A stretch of 64,000 nucleotides of DNA from positions 1-64,000 of the forward strand of contig MU623475.1 in the NCBI GenBank assembly GCA_025201765.1, read 5' to 3'. This document shows positions 57,844-64,000 of the stretch, in pieces. The first letter of the stretch is position 1. Every line of letters starts with the position of its first letter. Under the pieces are notes generated by a model. The model was given only the letters and a program-made list of their open reading frames with translations, was not told the DNA's origin and searched no databases. The position numbers and the translations under genes were made by a program. Source of the DNA: Daldinia sp. FL1419 (taxonomy: Eukaryota > Ascomycota > Sordariomycetes > Xylariales > Hypoxylaceae).

Positions 57844-58508
57844 CTATGCACCAGAGTTCGATTGGTAGTAAACAGACGGCTGTTGCGCCGCCCTGGTATA
57901 TCTCGGTACAACATGCGTACGGCCATCGTGGTCGATATTAGCAACGGTCGCCTTGCAAACCGAGCAATCAACCCGAGTATTTTCAAACCAGCCCCCAATG
58001 CACGGCAGACAGGCGAGGCACGGGCAGATGCAACATAGCAAGCCCCCTACCAAACTATAGGTTCAAAGCCTTAGTACGATATCAGGGTAAATCTCATAAG
58101 TCGAGGTTTTCACATACAATTCCATTCCACCGCCTTCTCTTGTGGCAACCGTCCGGGTCCGCTGCTTGCAAGCCGGGCAGTCGATCCATTCGGGACTCCC
58201 GGTAAGCCTGTCGAGAGGCATTACCATCTCAGGGTCTTTCTCGTGGACGATCTGAGGCTGCCTATTATCTCTTATCGCCATGTTTGGTGGCTTGGAGGGC
58301 CTATTGAGGTTGTTAGCTCGGCGTTAAGGCATGCCGCCAAGAATTCATACTCTTCGACGATTATCTGAGGGATTGATGGCTGAGTGCTCGCGCGTATAGC
58401 GTCTTGTTGATCCTCATTCGTCGTCTGGTCTGGTTGGGGTGCGGTTCTTACGGGTGGAGGAACTTGAAGATGCGTGTCTATTACACCCTCGACTTGTTTT
58501 TCAGCCAT
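57844..58508 (-). CDS. LITAF-like zinc-ribbon membrane-associated protein
   Basis: Three exons (58508-58351, 58300-58118, 58054-57844) give 183 residues. The N-terminal 60 residues are Pro/Gln/Thr-rich and probably disordered. The LITAF-type domain follows: WIDCPACKQRTRTVATREGG with the first CxxC knuckle, a short cysteine-rich hydrophobic stretch (VGGLLCCICPCLACLPCIGG) expected to dip into the membrane, and the second knuckle VDCSVCKATVANIDHDG. In animals such proteins sit on the cytosolic face of late endosomes; a similar place is inferred here. Both introns start GTATG and end ATAG. The frame is open to 58610 with another ATG (57858 side is the stop), so the start is either 58508 or 58610. 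Diverges from the HET gene. Confidence 0.85.
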
Positions 58509-59103
58509 TTTCAATTTTGGATATAAGATTATATATAACGCTCCTTCAATGGGTCGATTAAGTAGACTTTCGTTCGAAATGGTTTCAATATGCTCTATTT
58601 TGCGCTGCAAATGATAAATCTACGACTTGGTATACAGTGCATAAGCCCTTCTTTTAAACCTAAAGGACCAAGGTGAAGAGAGACAGATCTCCTGATTATA
58701 AGCAGGCTCTCGCCAAGGCACTGCGCCGCGCTCGAAGGCAGGCGTGTAACCAGTCATCTCAATACTACATTCTCCAAAGACTATTAAACAGTGAATCGAA
58801 TGATACGCTTGTGCCCCAGATCTTTCTATTTACGGTTTATTGCTCCCCCCAAATTCCCCCAACCTGGGCGTCGAGCTGAATAGGTATCGGCCAGTTAAAT
58901 CAAAACAAGTCTGCAGTATGACGCTCAGAAACCAGAAAATATGGCTGTGTAAGGCTGACACGAGGTGACATGATTCGATAGAACTTCTACATCGGTATTT
59001 ATTCCCCTTCTAGGCCTCTACACACCCCTGTCTTAGCAATGCGCCCCGGCAGCAGGACCTGGATTTTCCAACACCAACAGCATAAACGTCGCCACCATAC
59101 AAA
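58509..59103. promoter_or_regulatory. spacer between LITAF-like and HET genes
   Basis: 595-bp divergent region presumably holding both promoters. The frame 58673-58879 starts with GTG, has no recognisable features and is not called. Confidence 0.45.
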
Positions 59104-60858
59104 ATGCGCCTCTTGGAAGCCCGCGTTGCGAAGGAGAATGGGATTCTAAAACTCGTAGAAAAAAAGGCGAACGAGATACCCAAATACGCCATATTGTCGC
59201 ATACATGGGAAGAAGATGAGATAACCTTTGACGATATTCAAGATGGAAATGCGACTTACGCATCAGTTAAGACGGCGGCAGCTCGCGCATCACTCGATAA
59301 GCTTTTTGGTGCATGCGCCCAAGCTGCCACGGATGACTACGAGTATATCTGGATCGACTCATGCTGCATCGATAAGCGCAGTAGTTCTGAGTTATCCGAG
59401 GCTATAAATTCCATGTTTGTCTGGTATCGTGATGCTGACGTGTGTTATGCCTTCTTACTCAACTCGCCGAACGAGCTCGTGACGAAAGAGGCGAAGGAAC
59501 AATTTACGGCGAACAAGTGGTTCACCCGTGGTTGGACGTTGCAAGAGCTTCTCGCGCCTAAAGAATTGATATTCTTCTCTGATGATTGGACTCCGGTCGG
59601 CGAAAAGAAGTTTTTATGCTTACTCCTTGCTAGAATCACCACAATCGACCACAAGATCTTGCTCGGCGATGAACCTCTGGAATCAGCCAGCATTGCAAGA
59701 CGAATGTCGTGGGCTGCACAAAGGGTGACGACGCGACCAGAGGACATGGCTTACTGTCTGATGGGTATCTTCTCCGTCAATATGCCCATGCTATACGGTG
59801 AAGGCGGAGAGAAGGCGTTCTTAAGGCTTCAGGAGGAGATCATGAAGCAATCGGACGACCAATCGTTGTTTGCCTGGGTCAACCCGAATTCAGAGCCGGA
59901 CGCGATGGAGGGTCTCTTGGCGCCGGAACCATCATATTTCTTGAGCTCTAACGAGATAATTCCATACCAGGACTGGGAGCCTCGCGAACCTTACACCATA
60001 ACTAACCGCGGCCTCAAGATTGATCTTAATCTCACTGCACTCGGGGACGACAAATACGTAGCAGCCCTCGATTGTCCCGTACCTCCTGATTATCAAGATT
60101 CGACCTTTTTAGCTATTTATCTACAGAAGCTGTCAGAACACGGTGACCAGTATGCGCGCATCCGGATCGAGAAGTTTGCCAGCGTCCGCACGCGAGGCCC
60201 TCTTCAAACCGTATACGTGCGGCAGAAACCGGAGCCACCGTCGTTCGAGGGCGTCTTTCTCCACCATTATCTCCAGTTAAGAGAAGGTCCTCCTCCAACG
60301 ACATATCGGCTAGTCTGTCTCTTGAGTCCGCGCACCAAACAAAATGTTCCGGGGGCGCTGCCGGCGAGGACCTCTGCTAGAGAATGGGTTACTTACCGGT
60401 GGCCCCTTGTCTATATTCTTCACCGGAAACCGGGGCAACTTTCGGCGAGTCTGATATTCGAGCGCACGGACGGTGAGAGGCTGGCGATACTAATTGGTAC
60501 GCTGAGTGGGTTTAATATAGCCTTCGGCGCTTGTGAACTTGACGCTGACATCGACCTAAATGCTGTGCGGTTCGGGGGACTGGAAGTTCCTTTCAGGCCT
60601 ACTACAGCAGGAAGATTTGAGCTCGGATCGCACAGTGTCCGCATATCCGCCACGCCCGTACTACAATCTACAGACAAGTATTATATGGTAGACATCGGGA
60701 TCGAAGCTGTTAATTGGACGCTTGGAGGCTTGGTTAGAGAAGCATGCGATGCTGTTATGGGTAGTTCGGAACCCAGTGAACAAGACGGAAAACAAGAAAA
60801 TGAAGAGGATAAGAAATTGTCAAAGAAGAAATCTTTTTGGAAGCGGCTTACTCGCTGA
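59104..60858 (+). CDS. HET-domain protein (heterokaryon-incompatibility type)
   Basis: Single exon, 584 residues. The HET domain occupies about residues 28-180 with its three usual blocks: YAILSHTWEEDEITFDDI at 28-45, YIWIDSCCIDKRSSSELSEA at 81-100, and KWFTRGWTLQELLAPKELIF at 138-157. ARRMSWAAQRVTTRPEDMAYCLMGIFSVNMPMLYGEG-type sequence follows, also typical. HET domains mediate non-self recognition and cell death, and more widely TIR-like immune signalling. No NACHT, ankyrin or WD40 module follows; residues 290-550 form a beta-rich-looking region I cannot assign. The tail is acidic (EPSEQDGKQENEED), then strongly basic (KKLSKKKSFWKRLTR). The start at 59104 gives MRLLE, the common beginning of this class. 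Partner unknown. Confidence 0.9.
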   Translation: MRLLEARVAKENGILKLVEKKANEIPKYAILSHTWEEDEITFDDIQDGNATYASVKTAAARASLDKLFGACAQAATDDYEYIWIDSCCIDKRSSSELSEAINSMFVWYRDADVCYAFLLNSPNELVTKEAKEQFTANKWFTRGWTLQELLAPKELIFFSDDWTPVGEKKFLCLLLARITTIDHKILLGDEPLESASIARRMSWAAQRVTTRPEDMAYCLMGIFSVNMPMLYGEGGEKAFLRLQEEIMKQSDDQSLFAWVNPNSEPDAMEGLLAPEPSYFLSSNEIIPYQDWEPREPYTITNRGLKIDLNLTALGDDKYVAALDCPVPPDYQDSTFLAIYLQKLSEHGDQYARIRIEKFASVRTRGPLQTVYVRQKPEPPSFEGVFLHHYLQLREGPPPTTYRLVCLLSPRTKQNVPGALPARTSAREWVTYRWPLVYILHRKPGQLSASLIFERTDGERLAILIGTLSGFNIAFGACELDADIDLNAVRFGGLEVPFRPTTAGRFELGSHSVRISATPVLQSTDKYYMVDIGIEAVNWTLGGLVREACDAVMGSSEPSEQDGKQENEEDKKLSKKKSFWKRLTR

Positions 60859-61162
60859 AATGATAAAAATGCCCACGACTTATGCTACCTTGCCCGTCGT
60901 CGGCTCAAAACCTGACTGCGAATCTTTGCTGCCTCCAGCCGGAAAGATACGCTGTTGTTACGATAAACGAACTCTGGTAGATTTCCGCGCGAAAATCCTA
61001 TGCGTTAAATTTCGTCAATTTTACGAAGTACATCGCTAGTGAAAAGGGGGAAGCTTGCGACCTATGCTCTAGAGAAGTGAACCGATCTTGGTTACCGTGA
61101 TACTCTTATCCTTGTTCTGGCAATGCATGTTCGTCCCCATCCCGCAACTCTCCCTAGTCAGA
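60859..61162. other. spacer between converging HET and rex4-like genes
   Basis: 304 bp holding the two 3' ends; nothing else seen. Confidence 0.5.
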
Positions 61163-62811
61163 CTAAGGATCATATCCCGGTGGAAATTCGCACGCCTCGA
61201 GATACTCCTCCCAAGACATTACCAAACTATCATCCGAAGGATCGTCGTGGTAGTAGCCAGCCCCGATTCTTCCCGTCTCCCTTCCCTTTCCACTCTCCCT
61301 CAACTTCTTCAGCACCATCTCTTGCGCTTTGGCCTTTTGGCGTTCTTCCCTCTTCTTCTTCTCCGTCTCGTACTTCGCTAGGGCGTCTTTGGCCCATACC
61401 TCTAGTTTTTCGCGCTCTCTAAAACACCACAGCAGAAGCTCCCGAGACGCAAGTGTGTCCTCCATGCAGTCGTGTCCGCTTTTGGACGCTTGTATTTTGA
61501 TGCCCAGGAGCTCCTGGCAAAGCGTCTTTAAGCCCCACTGGCGCCCTAGTTTATTGCCTTTTCCGAAAACCGCTTCTGCGACGACAATCGCAGAATCGAC
61601 GACTTTGTGATGGATAATATGTATGACCTGTAAGTCGTGATTGAGCGAATGCCCTATGAGGATCGTGTCCGCATCGGCGATCTCGAAAAGCTTCGACCTT
61701 GCCGCCGGCCATCCATCCAGAGCGTTTCCACGAGCTTTAGCCTGGGTAATCATAGCTCGGGTGATGCCGCTGTACTTTGTTCTCCAGTCCGTCACATTCT
61801 GGGTTGGAAGCACGAGAGAGTCGATGAGAACTTCCCTCGTAAAAAGGTCCATAACGCAAATACGGGCAAGTTCGCTTCTTCCTCCCGCGATTCCAACCAT
61901 CTCGCAGTCCATGACGAGTGCTTTTCGCTTCACCACCCCCTTTACTCTCTCTGGAGTCGGAATGAACCATTTAGTATTAATGTGCTTCCATTTCCGTCCG
62001 GTCCAGGTGCCCGTATAGTAGTTTTCGGCTATCAAGCAGGCTTCACTGTGGCAGCAGGGAGTCAAGGAATTAAGCAAGCCTGAGGTTTGCTTTGATGACG
62101 ACCATGAATATTGGATTGAGAAGGGATCCTCAGGCACAGTCGGAGTTGGCATTTGGGATGCGGGGCCAGCTGTTGTTGGATTCTGCATTGTTCGACTTGT
62201 GCTTGAAGTAACAGCTGCATACCTAAGTTAATATATATGGCTAGATGTATTAAGAGATGCGTGAAGAACGGGGTGAAAATTGGCAATTTTGTCCGTTAAA
62301 TACCTTTAGAGCCCTTGGAAAGTTTCTTTTCCTTGTTTTTTCGATATGGTTCTTGATCGACAGCGGTAGTAGTTACCGCGGGTTTGTTTATAGACTTGCC
62401 TAGGGACTTGGTTGAAGCAACGGGGGGCTTAGTCGCTGCCTTGGGCTTATCATCGGAAGCTTTGGTCTTAGATATAGACTTAGGATTGTTCTTAGGCGTG
62501 ATCACTGCGGTATCAGCTGTTCCGGTGGTTGCCACGGCTTTCGTAGTACCATTCTTGGTGGCACTCGTGGTGGCCATCGTAGCAACGCCGGTGGTGGTAG
62601 CAGTAGAGGAAGCTGCATTGGTTTTGTGCTTTGTGTTAGTTGCCTTATGCTGCGCAAGTCCCGCCTTGGAGCCAAGCAACCGAGAGCATTCTGTGCACCA
62701 TTTTGCTTTCATATGTCCCGTTTCCTTGATGTGAATCTCCATAGATTTCACATCTTGAAAGGACAGTGCGCAGTCGCACCGTTTTACATAGGATCCGGTG
62801 CTTGGGGACAT
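61163..62811 (-). CDS. DEDDh 3'-5' exonuclease, REX4-like, with N-terminal zinc finger
   Basis: Two exons (62811-62304, 62214-61163) give about 519 residues. The exonuclease core has all DEDDh residues: Asp272 and Glu274 in VMDCEMVG, Asp363 in LIGHSLNHDLQ, and His417 and Asp422 in HDCMEDTLAS. This places it with RNA exonuclease 4 and the related REXO/ISG20 proteins, which trim RNA in ribosome maturation. Residues 39-62 form a C2H2 finger (CTECSRLLGSKAGLAQHKATNTKH), preceded by a second, less regular Cys/His cluster (C12, C14, H27, H33). A Thr/Ala/Lys-rich linker (65-165) separates it from the nuclease. The C-terminus has a charged helix and ends ...SWEEYLEACEFPPGYDP. The acceptor at TATGCAG was chosen because the nearer TTAG breaks frame. 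Confidence 0.85.
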
Positions 62812-64000
62812 GGTGTTTTCAGGTCGTGCAAATAGGTACCTAGACTCAAGGTGATCGTTTAGAAACAATTATTTATTATTGTTTTATTTCAACCGGTTTA
62901 TATCAAAGTTCAAATTGGCGTAGAGGAAGTTGCAAGAGTCACGAATTAATTGATTGAGCCGCGTCAAATAGCATACGTGGATCAGGAGGCCTACGGAGTC
63001 AGCCTGACTTTAGGGGGTACCTACCTGTATGTAAGACGGCTGGAAGGACCGGAACCACCCCACGACAAAGGACAGCGGGCCGCGGACTCACATGTTGCAT
63101 CCGAATCTGATCAGCGAATCAGACACCAAGCCTTTATGCATGTTAATCTCGAAACTATTCATCCACCTGGACTCGCGTTGGACTTGCATTGTTTCACAAA
63201 ATCATTACCTGATCAATTCTTCATGGATTTAACATACGGCATATGTGAAGTTCTGATATGTATCACAATTGCTGAGTTGTTAATTGCCTTCTTACACGAG
63301 CCAGCGACGCCCCTTGTACACGCGTCGCAGCGAACCGCATAGACTACCTAGGTACCTAGGTAGCCATAAATACCTCATCAAATGTCGAGATCAAGCCCGC
63401 CTTTTCCAGAAGCCCGGGGGCAAGTTCCAAGGCTTATTATATTTCTCACATATCATTCAAGCCACTATTTCTAAAGTTGCAAGGTAAGCGACACGCGATG
63501 AGATCGGCCGAGGCGCAGAGACGAACGGGAATATTAACAACCCTGTTTGTAAAAACATGGATTCATTCATCCTTCAATCCACACCTTGTTTCAATTATTA
63601 CGTATTTTGCAGGCAACACGGACAAACGGTTGATTATCCTGAAAGTAATACTGGTACTACTATGTGCTATACTCGGACAGCCTCTTTGACCTAAGGTGAG
63701 GGTTTACTTGGGGTATAACTCTATGGGATAAAATACTATTGCATATCCCCTAACTGATATCGATTCTATGAAGGGAATGGGAGGGCGAGAAAGGTAGGAA
63801 TGACTCTTAGACTAAATATCTTATACTCGTTCAATATGATAGATATTCAGTCATCCGGTATACCTAAAGTCTAACGGATGGATCAAGTCGAGTTTATGAA
63901 TTCCATAGCTATTTAAAGGCTGGGCTGGGAGAGCTACTCCTTGGATCACAATGGAAGGTAATTTCCTGAAGTAAGAAAATGGAAAAGGCAAGTAGAATTT
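62812..64000. other. gene-poor right end
   Basis: The start probably includes the promoter of the rex4-like gene, with GGTACCTAGACTC at 62837-62849. GGTACCTACCTG at 63016 and ACTACCTAGGTACCTAGGTAG at 63342-63362 follow. The frames 62950-63342, 63284-63487 and 63477-63689 show no family features. No gene recognised up to the window end. Confidence 0.4.

Noticed and set aside
1..64000. CRISPR arrays, bacterial operons or ribosome binding sites
   Set aside because: The window is eukaryotic with spliced genes, and no regularly spaced direct repeats with unique spacers were seen.

Overview
The window is nuclear DNA of a filamentous ascomycete (Pezizomycotina, most probably a sordariomycete). This rests on short GT-AG introns with CTAAC/CTGAC-type branch sites, blocks of extreme AT richness that look like relics of repeat-induced point mutation (RIP), a HET-domain gene, and a WOPR-domain regulator of the Wor1/Ryp1/Sge1 type. 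Many spacers carry the palindrome TACCTAGGTA and its variants. A placement near Xylariales is only an impression. I saw no virus, plasmid, rRNA, CRISPR or convincing tRNA.

Layout. 1-2230 is an AT-rich RIP-like block. 2.7-9.9 kb holds spc1 (signal peptidase subunit) and rbx1 (cullin RING subunit) facing each other, a PNRC-domain decapping-enhancer-like gene, and tdp1 (DNA repair, nine exons). 9.9-15.5 kb has no recognisable gene and ends at the WOPR regulator (15499-16896); its last 2 kb, with two tandem repeats, may be a long leader of that gene. 18.3-22.5 kb has two mitochondrial genes, crd1 (cardiolipin synthase) and mto1 (tRNA wobble modification). 22.9-25.6 kb is a second AT-rich block with degenerate repeat copies and long A runs. 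27.3-31.1 kb has vps45 and mmm1 diverging from one promoter region. 32.7-34.1 kb has rce1 (CAAX protease). 37.3-43.4 kb has a serine-rich two-membrane-segment protein of unknown function converging on ale1 (lysophospholipid acyltransferase). 44.4-55.3 kb has apc1 and vps41, diverging. 55.8-62.8 kb is a more accessory stretch: arylamine N-acetyltransferase, a LITAF-like zinc-ribbon protein, a HET-domain protein and a REX4-type exonuclease with an N-terminal zinc finger.

How the genes relate. Most are single-copy housekeeping genes with no operon-like logic. Loose themes are membrane traffic (spc1, vps45, vps41, rce1, LITAF-like), mitochondrial membranes and translation (crd1, mto1, mmm1), phospholipid synthesis (crd1, ale1) and ubiquitin ligases (rbx1, apc1). 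The points most worth pursuing are the long spacer before the WOPR gene, the small insertion-like element at 17.4-17.8 kb, the repeat families in the AT block, and the HET/LITAF/NAT stretch. Exon boundaries were set by eye from splice signals, reading frame and family resemblance. No alignment or transcript data were available.
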